Below are positions 1 through 6,636 of a DNA stretch of 6,636 bases, piece by piece. Position 1 is the first letter of the stretch, and each line of letters opens with the position of its first letter. Both the position numbers and the translations under genes were made by a program. This DNA comes from Microbacteriaceae bacterium (GTDB lineage Bacteria > Actinomycetota > Actinomycetes > Actinomycetales > Microbacteriaceae): the NCBI GenBank assembly GCA_030840185.1, contig JAUZFY010000042.1, forward strand, positions 1 to 6,636, read 5' to 3'. The notes under the pieces are model-generated. The model saw only the letters and a list, made by a program, of their open reading frames with translations, was not told where the DNA came from and searched no databases.

Positions 1-584
1 AGCGTTCCCGGCCACGAGCTCAACAGCTGACCGAGGCGTGCGCGCGCGGGCCGATCGAGGTTGTTGGTCGGTTCGTCCAGCAGGACAATGGGCGACCGGC
101 GCAGCCTGAGTCCCGCAATGGCGATGAGCATGGCTTCGCCGCCGGATACCTCGCTCACGAATCGATCAAGGTCGACCGCCGACAGGCCGATCGGGCGAAG
201 CGCCTCGTCGGCTCGCGTCTCGATGTCCCAATCGTCGCCGAGCGCGTCGAACCAGTGCTCGGCCGCGTCGCCGCCCTCGATCGCCCGCAGCGCGGTGACC
301 TTCTGCGTGATCCCGAGCAGATCGGCGACAGTCGCCCTGCCGTCGAGCGTGAGCGTCTGTGGCAGATAGTCGACACCGCCCAGCGTGGTGATGCGACCGG
401 TCGTCGGTGTCAGCTCGCCGGCGATGAGGCGCAACAGAGTCGATTTGCCCGCACCGTTCGTTCCGACGAGGCCGGTGCGCCCTGCGCCGAACGTGCCGCT
501 GATGCCGCGAAGGGCGCTCGACCCGTCCGGCCAGGTCAAGCCGACTTCGGACAGGGTGATGGATGAGTTCTTGGGCGGGGCCAT
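1..584 (-). CDS. ABC-F family ATP-binding protein (N-terminal part, C-terminus beyond window)
   Basis: The reverse strand reads continuously from ATG at 584 to the left edge, giving 194 residues of the first nucleotide-binding domain. The visible motifs are Walker A GTNGAGKST (41-49), a Q-loop glutamine at 76, signature VSGGEA (146-151) and Walker B IVLLDEP followed by TNNLD (166-177). The domain starts almost at the N-terminus and no membrane segment is seen. With the DEPTNNLD sequence this fits ABC-F proteins, which are soluble twin-ATPase proteins that act on the ribosome (translation factors, or antibiotic protection) rather than transporters. The second ATPase domain and the linker would lie outside the window, so I cannot say whether it is housekeeping or resistance type. 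The ATG has a GGAG four bases upstream (589-592 on the plus strand). The gene is divergent from everything else here. The signature has A where Q is more usual. Confidence 0.9.
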   Translation of the reverse strand, partial: MAPPKNSSITLSEVGLTWPDGSSALRGISGTFGAGRTGLVGTNGAGKSTLLRLIAGELTPTTGRITTLGGVDYLPQTLTLDGRATVADLLGITQKVTALRAIEGGDAAEHWFDALGDDWDIETRADEALRPIGLSAVDLDRFVSEVSGGEAMLIAIAGLRLRRSPIVLLDEPTNNLDRPARARLGQLLSSWPGT

Positions 585-802
585 GCGTCTCCGGGGTGTC
601 AGTGGATGCACTGGCGCCGGAGCCGATAAACGGCAAGTCGACGGACGTCAGCGCGCGGACTGCGCGAAACCGTCGAGAAACTTCACCGGAGGTGACCTAA
701 CACTGGGGAACAGGAACGGCGTTCAGTCTCCCAGACGATGCCCGATGTGGCAACCGTCCGGCGCCGTCCCTTTCGGCTCGCCACCCCTAATAAGGTCGAA
801 GG
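585..802. other. Divergent intergenic region
   Basis: These 218 bases separate the minus-strand ABC-F gene from the plus-strand DUF952 gene and should hold both promoters. I see no convincing coding frame, tRNA or strong hairpin. The only supported element is the -10-like box at its right end, listed separately. No clear promoter for the ABC-F gene was recognised. Confidence 0.5.
791..802 (+). promoter_or_regulatory. Candidate leaderless promoter -10 box for the DUF952 gene
   Basis: TAAGGT at 791-796 fits the actinobacterial TAnnnT -10 pattern. Six bases separate it from the ATG at 803, which places the expected transcription start at or next to the A of ATG. The only purine-rich stretch, GAAGG, abuts the ATG with no spacing, so it is a poor ribosome binding site. 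That favours a leaderless transcript. No good -35 box was found 16-18 bases upstream. Confidence 0.45.
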
Positions 803-1150
803 ATGGAAATACTTCACCTGACCCGGCGCTCCGACTGGAGGGCCGCAATCGAAGTTGGCAGTTACGAGTTGTCAACCCGCGGGGGCACGTTGCAGCAGGT
901 CGGATTCATCCACGCCTCCACCCCGAGCCAGCTACCGGCGGTCGCCGAACTGGTGTTTCGCGATGTGAGCGACGACCTGGTCGTGCTCGTGATGGATGAC
1001 GCGCGGCTTCGAAGCGCCGGCGCAGACGTGCGATTCGAGGACGGAGGCAACGGGCAGCTGTATCCACACATCTACGGCCCGATCGACCCGCGGTGGGTGA
1101 CCGCGGTTCGACCGGCCCACTTCGACTCGGCCGGCACGTTTCGGTTCTAG
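803..1150 (+). CDS. DUF952 domain protein
   Basis: A 115-residue protein that is a DUF952 domain along its whole length. Marks of the family are the N-terminal ILHLT (3-7), GFIHAS (34-39), a hydrophobic strand followed by a conserved-looking E79 in VRFED, and YPHIYGPI (87-94) near the C-terminus. The three histidines (5, 37, 89) and E79 are candidates for an active or binding site. The molecular function is not established. I recall the family being grouped with ADP-ribosyltransferase-like folds but cannot verify this here. No signal peptide or membrane segment is seen, so the product should be cytoplasmic. The stop at 1148-1150 is 18 bases before the TTG start of the next gene, which suggests one transcript. 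The start is supported by the -10 spacing and the typical domain beginning (MxILHLT). Confidence 0.88.
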   Translation: MEILHLTRRSDWRAAIEVGSYELSTRGGTLQQVGFIHASTPSQLPAVAELVFRDVSDDLVVLVMDDARLRSAGADVRFEDGGNGQLYPHIYGPIDPRWVTAVRPAHFDSAGTFRF

Positions 1151-1168
1151 GAACGGCGGTGGGGATTT

Positions 1169-2131
1169 TTGAAAAACGCGCTGAAGAACTTCATCGACCG
1201 GGTGACCGCACTGCGGGCGGTGCGCGTGTTCAACCGCTACTCGGAGCGGAACGGTCCGATCCTCGCCGGAGGCTTGAGCCTCACGGCGCTCTACAGCGTG
1301 TTCGCCGCCGTGTACGTGGGATTTACGATTCTCGGCGCCTACATCCAGTCTGACAGGGCCGTCAAGGATGCCGTCGTGTCGACCGTGTCCTCCTCCGTGC
1401 CGGGCCTCATCAAATCCGGCAATGGCGGCGTAGTTGACCTCAATCAGCTGTTCCAGCCGACAACGCTCAACTGGGGCAGCATCATTGCCATTGCGGCACT
1501 GCTTCTCACGACCCTCAGCTGGTTCGACTCGGCCCGATCAGCGGTTCGCGCTGTCTTCGGCGAGCCCCGAGACTCGACGTTCTTCCTTCTCCTCAAGCTG
1601 CGTGACCTCGGTCTCGTCGTCGCCTTCGGTGCGGTCACTATCTTCTCTGCCGTGATCGCGGTGCTCAGCACGAGCGCCCTCGATCTCGTGTTCGGCGGCA
1701 TCGGAATCGACCGGCACTCGGTGCTGGCCACCGTCGTCGCCCGCGTCATCGGACTGCTTCTGGTGCTCGCGATCGACACCGCCGTGCTTGCCGCCCTTTT
1801 TCGCGTGCTGCTCGCCGCCCGCGTCCCGCTCAACCGGCTGTTCACCGGCGCGCTGCTCGGCGCCATCGCCCTTGGCATCCTCAAGGTGCTCGGCGCCACG
1901 ATCGTCGGCACGGTAAGCAGAAATCCGCTGCTCGCCTCCTTCGCGGTTATTCTCGGCCTGCTGGTCTGGTTCGGACTCGTCTGCCAGGTGATCCTGCTCT
2001 CCGCTACCTGGATCGCGGTCGACCTCGCCGATCACGGGCAATCGGTGAAAACAACGTCACCGGCCTCGGGCACCCGCCCCCGCGGTTCACTTCCGCGGCC
2101 CCGGGTAAGGCCTGTCACCCGCCTTCGCTAG
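1169..2131 (+). CDS. YihY/BrkB-family inner membrane protein
   Basis: A 320-residue polytopic membrane protein of the YihY/virulence factor BrkB family. Hydrophobic segments lie at about 33-58, 103-118, 147-178, 186-215, 224-248 and 255-288, giving six likely membrane helices. The early ILAGGLSLTALYSVFAA stretch and the later NRLFTGALLGA, then ILKVLGATIVG, resemble the family's conserved N- and C-terminal blocks. Residues 291-320 form a Pro/Arg-rich basic tail, probably cytoplasmic. Despite the old name, no virulence role or substrate is established; members were once misassigned as RNase BN. The start is TTG at 1169, the first usable start after an in-frame stop at 1148-1150. A GGTGGGG stretch (1158-1164) four bases upstream can serve as ribosome binding site. 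GTG at residue 12 is the alternative but has no such site. Probably co-transcribed with the DUF952 gene. Confidence 0.85.
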   Translation: MKNALKNFIDRVTALRAVRVFNRYSERNGPILAGGLSLTALYSVFAAVYVGFTILGAYIQSDRAVKDAVVSTVSSSVPGLIKSGNGGVVDLNQLFQPTTLNWGSIIAIAALLLTTLSWFDSARSAVRAVFGEPRDSTFFLLLKLRDLGLVVAFGAVTIFSAVIAVLSTSALDLVFGGIGIDRHSVLATVVARVIGLLLVLAIDTAVLAALFRVLLAARVPLNRLFTGALLGAIALGILKVLGATIVGTVSRNPLLASFAVILGLLVWFGLVCQVILLSATWIAVDLADHGQSVKTTSPASGTRPRGSLPRPRVRPVTRLR

Positions 2132-2140
2132 GCTCGTTTC
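2129..2140 (+). promoter_or_regulatory. Candidate leaderless promoter -10 box for the exonuclease III gene
   Basis: TAGGCT at 2129-2134 is a good TAnnnT -10 box, followed by six bases and the ATG at 2141. The expected transcription start therefore falls on the start codon itself. There is no Shine-Dalgarno sequence before this ATG (the preceding bases are CTCGTTTC), which agrees with a leaderless mRNA. The first three bases of the box are the TAG stop codon of the upstream membrane-protein gene. A -35 box is not recognisable, as is common in actinobacteria. Confidence 0.55.
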
Positions 2141-2986
2141 ATGACGAGTCCGCTTCGAATTGCCACCGTGAATGTCAACGGGGTGCGCGCCGCATTCCGC
2201 AAGGGCATGGGCGAGTGGCTCGAGAAGCGAGACGTCGACATTCTCGCCATTCAAGAAGTCCGCGCAAGCACGGAAGACCTCGAGAATCTGCTCGGACCGG
2301 AGTGGAACATCCTTCACGACGCGGCGACCGCAAAGGGCCGCGCCGGCGTGGCCATCGCGAGCCGAGGCAAGGCGGACATTCACAGGGTCGAGCTTGGCGA
2401 AGACGGCTTCGACAGCGCCGGCCGGTGGCTCGAGGCCGACTACCGGGTCGGCGACCAGATCATCACCGTGGTGAGCACCTATGTGCACTCCGGCGACGCT
2501 GACACCCCGAAGCAGGTCGAGAAGTACAAATTCCTCGACGCGATGGCCGCCCGCCTGCCCGAGCTGCAGTCCCACTCCGGGCTCGCCCTGGTGCTCGGTG
2601 ACCTCAACGTGAGTCACCGCGAGATCGACATTCGCAATTGGAAGGGCAATCGCAAGAACGCAGGATTCCTGCCCGAGGAGCGAGCCTATTTCGACCGGTT
2701 CTTCGGCCCGCTCGGCGAGACCGTGGAGGGTGTCGACGGGTCGACGGGCACGGGCCTCGGCTGGGTCGATGTCGGCCGCACCTGGGCCGGCGAGGTCGAC
2801 GGACCGTACACCTGGTGGTCGCAACGCGGCAAGGCATTCGATACCGACACCGGCTGGCGGCTCGACTACCACGTTGCCACACCGGCCCTCGCCGCAACCG
2901 TGAAGAACTACGCCGTCGACCGGGCGTCCGCATGGGACACCCGATGGTCGGATCACTCTCCGGTCGTTGTCGACTACCTCATCTGA
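2141..2986 (+). CDS. xthA: Exonuclease III family AP endonuclease (exodeoxyribonuclease III)
   Basis: A 281-residue member of the exonuclease III/AP endonuclease family, which cuts DNA 5' to abasic sites and removes 3'-blocking groups in base excision repair. It carries the complete Mg2+-dependent active site: N11 and N13 in NVNGVRA, E39 in IQEVRA, Y114 in STYVHSG, D154 and N156 in GDLNVSH, D242 in GWRLDY, and D271-H272 in SDHSPV. The NAGFLPEER and YTWWSQRGKAF blocks are typical of the bacterial Xth branch. The length fits the family. The protein is cytoplasmic with no extra domain. It lies nine bases after the membrane-protein gene but seems to have its own leaderless promoter. The assignment to the family is firm; the exact balance of exonuclease and AP-endonuclease activity cannot be read from sequence. 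Confidence 0.95.
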   Translation: MTSPLRIATVNVNGVRAAFRKGMGEWLEKRDVDILAIQEVRASTEDLENLLGPEWNILHDAATAKGRAGVAIASRGKADIHRVELGEDGFDSAGRWLEADYRVGDQIITVVSTYVHSGDADTPKQVEKYKFLDAMAARLPELQSHSGLALVLGDLNVSHREIDIRNWKGNRKNAGFLPEERAYFDRFFGPLGETVEGVDGSTGTGLGWVDVGRTWAGEVDGPYTWWSQRGKAFDTDTGWRLDYHVATPALAATVKNYAVDRASAWDTRWSDHSPVVVDYLI

Positions 2987-3034
2987 GCCTCCCCGCCCTC
3001 ATCTGCCTGTCCCGCCGCACTCTGCCTGTCCCGC
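2977..3034 (+). repeat. Degenerate short tandem repeat after the exonuclease III gene
   Basis: Three adjacent units of 20, 19 and 19 bases. The last two share a perfect 17-base core, TCTGCCTGTCCCGCCGC, at 3002-3018 and 3021-3037. The first unit (2977-2996) is diverged and contains the final codons and TGA stop of the exonuclease gene. It is followed by a GC-rich, weakly palindromic stretch (3041-3054, CCGG-ACTTCG-CCGG) that might act in termination but lacks a T tract. No function is evident; slippage duplication of GC-rich sequence is the simplest explanation. Confidence 0.6.
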
Positions 3035-3087
3035 CGCCCACCGGACTTCGCCGGCGGTCGGCCGTGCGCGTTCCGAGCCAAAACTGA

Positions 3088-4107
<1,020 letters not shown>

Positions 4108-4109
4108 CC

Positions 4110-4664
4110 ATGGAGCCGTTCGTCATCGAGACCGATCGCCTCGTGCTCGATCTGCCGATCCCGACCGACCGGGACCGCGTGATCGAATACTGTCGCGACC
4201 CGCTGTTCGAACGCTTCCTGACCCTGCCGTGGCCGTACGAACCGCGCCACGCCGACTTTTTCTTGGAGACCTTCGTGCCGAAAGGCTGGGCGAGGGGAAA
4301 CGAACTCACCTGGGCGATCAGGCTGGAGAGCGGCGGTCCGCTGCTCGGCATCATCGGCTGGCGGCGGGATCACGGTGATCTCGGCTTCTGGCTCGGGTCG
4401 CCGCACCGCGGCTACGGATACATGACCGAGGCGACCATCGCGGTCACCGATCGGCTCATCCGGGAGCTCGACCTCGGCGAGGTGGCGTGGGAATGTGTGG
4501 CCGGCAATGCTGCGTCGGCGTCGGTCGCCCGCAAGGCCGGATTCGCCTACAGCGGTGAAGCGCCGACGCGATTGGCGTTCCGTGACGGATCCCACCCGTT
4601 GTCCTGGCACGGCGTGTTCGGTGCCAACGACGATCACTCGCCCAAATCCGGGTGGCCGGCATGA
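4110..4664 (+). CDS. GNAT family N-acetyltransferase (RimJ/RimL-like)
   Basis: A 184-residue single-domain GNAT acetyltransferase that should transfer an acetyl group from acetyl-CoA to an amine. It opens with the RimJ/RimL-type sequence IETDRLVLDLP (6-16). It has the motif A strand and pyrophosphate loop LGFWLGSPHRGYGYMTEA (91-108), where RGYGY matches the R-x-x-G-x core. The later C129-VAGNAASASVARKAGF block (129-145) is the typical NxxSxxvxxKxGF motif. The substrate cannot be told; RimJ/RimL relatives modify ribosomal protein N-termini, others act on small molecules or antibiotics. The start at 4110 is preferred over the in-frame ATG at 4104 because of the GAGGAG spacing. The gene lies two bases after the trpS stop and its own stop overlaps the next start, so it belongs to the trpS unit. 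Confidence 0.9.
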   Translation: MEPFVIETDRLVLDLPIPTDRDRVIEYCRDPLFERFLTLPWPYEPRHADFFLETFVPKGWARGNELTWAIRLESGGPLLGIIGWRRDHGDLGFWLGSPHRGYGYMTEATIAVTDRLIRELDLGEVAWECVAGNAASASVARKAGFAYSGEAPTRLAFRDGSHPLSWHGVFGANDDHSPKSGWPA

Positions 4665-5395
4665 GCGGCGCGAGCGTTGTGCTCTTTGACCTGGATGACA
4701 CGCTATTTGCGCACCGGGCGGCGGTGGCCCTCGCCGTGACGGCGCACCGCCACAATCTCGGCGGAACGCTCGCCGATGCGGATGACACGGCCGAGGTTGA
4801 ACGTTGGCGGCTCCTGGAGGAGCTGCACTATCACCGCTACCTTGCTGGCGAGGTGGACTATCTGGCTCAGCGGCGCGCTCGTGCCCGGGACTTCGTGGCC
4901 CCATTCGATCTCGATCTTGCCGACGACGCGCACGCCGACCGCTGGTTCGACGAATATCGCATCGAGTACGAACGCTCCTGGGCGTTGCACGACGACGCGA
5001 TCCCCTGCCTCGAGCAGTTGCGCGCCGAGGGGCGAAGAATCGGCATCATCACCAACGGCGACCTCGCCTTTCAACAGTCCAAGGTCAAGCGGGTGGGGTT
5101 GGCGCCCCTCGTCGAGCGCGTGATCGCCTCCGGGGACCTGGGCGTCGCAAAGCCCGACCGGAGAATTTTCGAGCACGCCTGCCAGATGTTCGGGGTTGCG
5201 CCCGCCGACGCCGTGTACGTCGGCGACCGACTGGCCACGGACGCCATCGGCGCCGCCGAGGCCGGACTCATCGGCGTGTGGCTCGACCGCCCTCGCGCGG
5301 CCACCGACGCTCAGCGTGAGTTGGCCGCGGCATCCGCAGTCCTGGTCATCGACTCGCTCGAGGCGCTTCCCGCGCTGCTGGCCGGCTCGCAATGA
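4661..5395 (+). CDS. HAD superfamily hydrolase, subfamily IA (phosphatase)
   Basis: A 244-residue haloacid dehalogenase-type phosphatase. Motif I is VLFDLDDTLF with nucleophile D10 and acid D12. Motif II is IITNGD with T131. Motif III is K164 in GVAKPD, and motif IV is VYVGDRLATD with D189 and D194. Residues about 16-110 form an alpha-helical cap of the C1 type inserted after motif I, as in YjjG, YigB and phosphoglycolate phosphatase. The substrate is unknown; likely a small phosphorylated metabolite such as a nucleotide or sugar phosphate. The ATG at 4661 overlaps the GNAT stop (ATGA), typical of coupled genes, with a GGGTGG stretch (4650-4655) five bases upstream. An in-frame GTG at 4652 is possible but lacks a binding site. 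The gene ends shortly before the promoter and FMN riboswitch of the riboflavin locus. Confidence 0.9.
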   Translation: MSGASVVLFDLDDTLFAHRAAVALAVTAHRHNLGGTLADADDTAEVERWRLLEELHYHRYLAGEVDYLAQRRARARDFVAPFDLDLADDAHADRWFDEYRIEYERSWALHDDAIPCLEQLRAEGRRIGIITNGDLAFQQSKVKRVGLAPLVERVIASGDLGVAKPDRRIFEHACQMFGVAPADAVYVGDRLATDAIGAAEAGLIGVWLDRPRAATDAQRELAAASAVLVIDSLEALPALLAGSQ

Positions 5396-5410
5396 TTCGC
5401 TGCGAGTCGT
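5392..5410 (+). terminator. Weak hairpin at the end of the HAD gene
   Basis: An 8-bp stem with two G-U pairs (5392-5399 with 5403-5410) closes a three-base loop directly over the HAD stop codon. No T tract follows, so it is a doubtful terminator, but it lies where the trpS-GNAT-HAD transcript should end before the riboflavin promoter. Confidence 0.2.
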
Positions 5411-5440
5411 CGGGAATACCTGCTTCATGAACGCGTTGAC

Positions 5441-5446
5441 TAGACT
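5441..5446 (+). promoter_or_regulatory. Candidate -10 box for the riboflavin transcript
   Basis: TAGACT fits TAnnnT and closely resembles the TAGGCT box before the exonuclease gene. A start about seven bases downstream (near 5453) would put the whole FMN aptamer, which begins at 5462, into the RNA. No clear -35 box lies 16-18 bases upstream. An overlapping TTGACT at 5436-5441 looks like a -35 box but would start transcription inside the aptamer. Confidence 0.4.
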
Positions 5447-5461
5447 CGTACGAAGTAAGAA

Positions 5462-5624
5462 CGTGCTCCGGGGTCGGTGAAAGTCCGAACCGGCGGTGAT
5501 AGTCCGCGACCCGCTGTCTTTGAGTTTCGATCCCGAGGCGAGAAGCGGCGGTTGACTCGGTGAAATTCCGAGACCGACGGTAATGAGATCGCAAGGTTTC
5601 TCAGTCCGGATGAGAGGAAGCACG
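5462..5624 (+). promoter_or_regulatory. FMN riboswitch (RFN element)
   Basis: The conserved FMN aptamer is clear. The closing stem P1 pairs CGTGCT (5462-5467) with AGCACG (5619-5624). P2 pairs GGGTCG (5471-5476) with CGACCC (5507-5512) and encloses the invariant-type segments GGTGAAAGTCCGAACCGG and AGTCCGCGAC. A variable arm follows (CCGCT at 5511-5515 opposite AGCGG at 5544-5548). Next comes the hairpin CTCGG/CCGAG (5556-5572), then GACCGACGGTAA, a short TGAGA/TCTCA arm (5584-5603), and the AGTCCGGATGAGAG signature at 5603-5616. This RNA binds flavin mononucleotide and lowers expression of riboflavin synthesis or transport genes when FMN is abundant. Here it lies ahead of ribD on the same strand, so feedback control of riboflavin synthesis is the natural reading. 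Confidence 0.97.
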
Positions 5625-5648
5625 CGCGCCACCCCTCGGGTTGGCGCG
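5625..5648 (+). terminator. GC-rich hairpin just after the FMN aptamer
   Basis: CGCGCCA (5625-5631) pairs perfectly with TGGCGCG (5642-5648), and CC/GG inside can add pairs, closing a small loop. The stem begins at the base after P1 of the aptamer, so the two could stack. It sits where an expression platform would be, but only GTCGGTTTC follows instead of a T run. It may be a weak intrinsic terminator, a Rho-linked element or just a structural stop. A second 5-bp stem, CCGGG (5666-5670) with CCCGG (5678-5682), lies downstream. Confidence 0.4.
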
Positions 5649-5690
5649 GTCGGTTTCGGCGAATGCCGGGGCCGCATCCCGGATGTCGCG

Positions 5691-5714
5691 TCTTCAGACC
5701 AAGAAGATTGAAGA
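5691..5714 (+). promoter_or_regulatory. Possible hairpin masking the ribD ribosome binding site
   Basis: TCTTCA (5691-5696) is complementary to TGAAGA (5709-5714), with a G-U pair able to extend the stem to seven. The right arm contains GAAGA, the only purine-rich sequence at a fitting distance (seven bases) before the ribD ATG at 5722. Pairing would hide the site. The stem is AT-rich and weak, so it may be chance. Confidence 0.25.
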
Positions 5715-5721
5715 ACACCGG

Positions 5722-6636
5722 ATGACCGTCGACTTAGAGCCGCTGATGCGCCACGCGCTCTCCCTTGCGGCCAACGGACCTTCGGTCGGAGTAAACCCAC
5801 AGGTCGGGGCAGTTCTGGTCGACGACGACGGATCCGTTGTCGCCGAGGGATGGCACCGGGGCGTCGGCACACCTCACGCGGAGGTGGATGCCCTGTCGAA
5901 ACTGCCGCTCAACCCGGTCACCGGATCGCCGGACGCCCGCGGGCTGACGGCTGTCGTGAGCCTCGAGCCCTGCAATCACACCGGCCACACCGGCCCGTGT
6001 TCCGTCGCGCTCGTCGACAGCGGAGTGACCCGCGTCGTCTACGCCGTTAACGACCCTGGCGAGCATTCCGGTGGCGGGGCCGAGCGGCTTCGAGCGGCCG
6101 GGGTTGCGGTCGTGGCCGGCGTGCTCGCCGACGAGGCATCCGAGGCCATGCGAGTCTGGCTCACCGCCACCCGAGAGCGTCGCCCGTTTGTCTCGGTGAA
6201 GTGGGCGTCGAGCCTCGACGGTCGCGCCGCAGCGGCCGATGGCTCGAGCAAGTGGATCACCGGCGCCGCAGCACGCCAGCGCGTTCACGAGCAGCGCGAG
6301 CAGTCCGATGCGATCATCGTCGGAACCGGAACGGTGATCGCGGATGATCCGTCCCTCACCGCCCGCGGCGACGCCGGCGAATTCATGCCCCATCAGCCCA
6401 TCCCTGTCGTGGTGGGTGAGCGCGAGATTCCGGCTACCGCCCGGATCTTCGCCCACCCGCAGCCGCCGATTCTCACCGGGAGCCGTGATCTGCCGGCCAC
6501 CCTCCGGGTGCTATTCGAACGCGGCATCCGGCATGTCTTCGTTGAGGGCGGCCCGACCCTCGCGGGCGCGTTCATCGCCGCCGGACTCGTTGACGAGTAT
6601 CTGGTTTACCTCGCCCCAGCGCTGCTCGGCGGCGGA
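5722..6636 (+). CDS. ribD: Riboflavin biosynthesis protein RibD (deaminase/reductase), C-terminus beyond window
   Basis: 305 residues are visible and the frame is open at the right edge; RibD proteins usually have about 340-370, so only the last part is missing. RibD carries out two successive steps of riboflavin synthesis in the cytoplasm: deamination of the GTP-derived pyrimidine and NADPH-dependent reduction of its ribosyl group. The N-terminal deaminase domain (about 1-148) has VNPQVGAVLV (24-33) and the zinc site H52-A-E54 with C84 and C93 in PCNHTGHTGPC. The reductase domain begins near 154 with RPFVSVKWASSLDGR, followed by SKWITG, IIVGTGTVIADDPSLTAR (198-215) and VFVEGGPTLAGAF (272-284), all typical. 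In the zinc loop H89 stands where Arg or Lys is usual. ATG 5722 is preferred; the ATG at 5746 would cut the first helix. It follows the FMN riboswitch and should be the first gene of a riboflavin operon. Confidence 0.96.
   Translation, partial: MTVDLEPLMRHALSLAANGPSVGVNPQVGAVLVDDDGSVVAEGWHRGVGTPHAEVDALSKLPLNPVTGSPDARGLTAVVSLEPCNHTGHTGPCSVALVDSGVTRVVYAVNDPGEHSGGGAERLRAAGVAVVAGVLADEASEAMRVWLTATRERRPFVSVKWASSLDGRAAAADGSSKWITGAAARQRVHEQREQSDAIIVGTGTVIADDPSLTARGDAGEFMPHQPIPVVVGEREIPATARIFAHPQPPILTGSRDLPATLRVLFERGIRHVFVEGGPTLAGAFIAAGLVDEYLVYLAPALLGGG

Noticed and set aside
2080..2098. Perfect CCGCGG-TTCACTT-CCGCGG hairpin near the end of the BrkB-family gene as a terminator
   Set aside because: It lies inside the coding region with no T tract after it, and GC palindromes of six bases are frequent in such DNA.
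2087..2956. Minus-strand open frame of 289 codons opposite the exonuclease III gene
   Set aside because: The plus-strand frame has all catalytic motifs of a known family; the antisense protein has none and is a mirror of the codon pattern.
3002..3037. Tandem units as a CRISPR array
   Set aside because: The units are adjacent with a 2-base offset, no spacers of regular length, and no cas genes nearby.
5436..5464. TTGACT as a -35 box for the riboflavin promoter
   Set aside because: The matching -10 position (GAACGT with 17-base spacing) is poor and would start transcription inside the first stem of the riboswitch, destroying it. TAGACT as -10 fits better.
4703..5872. Long minus-strand open frame of 389 codons across the HAD gene, the riboswitch and the start of ribD
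   Set aside because: It is antisense to two well-supported genes and a conserved riboswitch, shows no recognisable domain, and is of the kind expected by chance in GC-rich coding DNA.

Overview
This is a high-GC window (about two-thirds G+C by eye) from an actinobacterium. The proteins look like those of Microbacteriaceae or close relatives. Codons end mostly in G or C, several starts show the leaderless pattern of a TAnnnT -10 box six bases before ATG, and the order BrkB/YihY - exonuclease III - trpS looks familiar from that group. The family placement is an inference from these traits, not the result of a search. The window is mostly housekeeping chromosome. I see no mobile element, CRISPR array, tRNA or rRNA.

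Layout from left to right. Positions 1-584 (minus strand) hold the N-terminal 194 residues of an ABC-F type ATP-binding protein that runs off the left edge. A 218-base divergent gap follows. Then, on the plus strand, come a small DUF952 protein (803-1150) and a BrkB/YihY-family membrane protein (1169-2131, TTG start), probably one transcript. An exonuclease III family AP endonuclease (2141-2986) has its own apparent leaderless promoter, whose -10 box includes the stop codon of the membrane-protein gene. After a 113-base gap with a degenerate 19-20 base tandem repeat comes trpS (3100-4107). It is tightly packed with a RimJ/RimL-like GNAT acetyltransferase (4110-4664) and a HAD-superfamily phosphatase (4661-5395), so these three look like a translationally coupled unit.

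The right end is the start of the riboflavin locus. A clear FMN riboswitch (RFN element, 5462-5624) precedes ribD (5722 to the edge), the bifunctional deaminase/reductase. The roughly 100-base leader after the aptamer holds a strong GC-rich hairpin and a weaker hairpin that could mask the ribD ribosome binding site. The rest of the riboflavin operon would lie beyond the right edge.

I did not find a convincing undescribed system. The points most worth checking are the leaderless promoter overlapping a stop codon, the two-hairpin expression platform of the riboswitch, the HAD phosphatase beside the riboflavin locus (a candidate for the pathway's phosphatase step), and a strand-symmetric GGATGC word that seems over-used.
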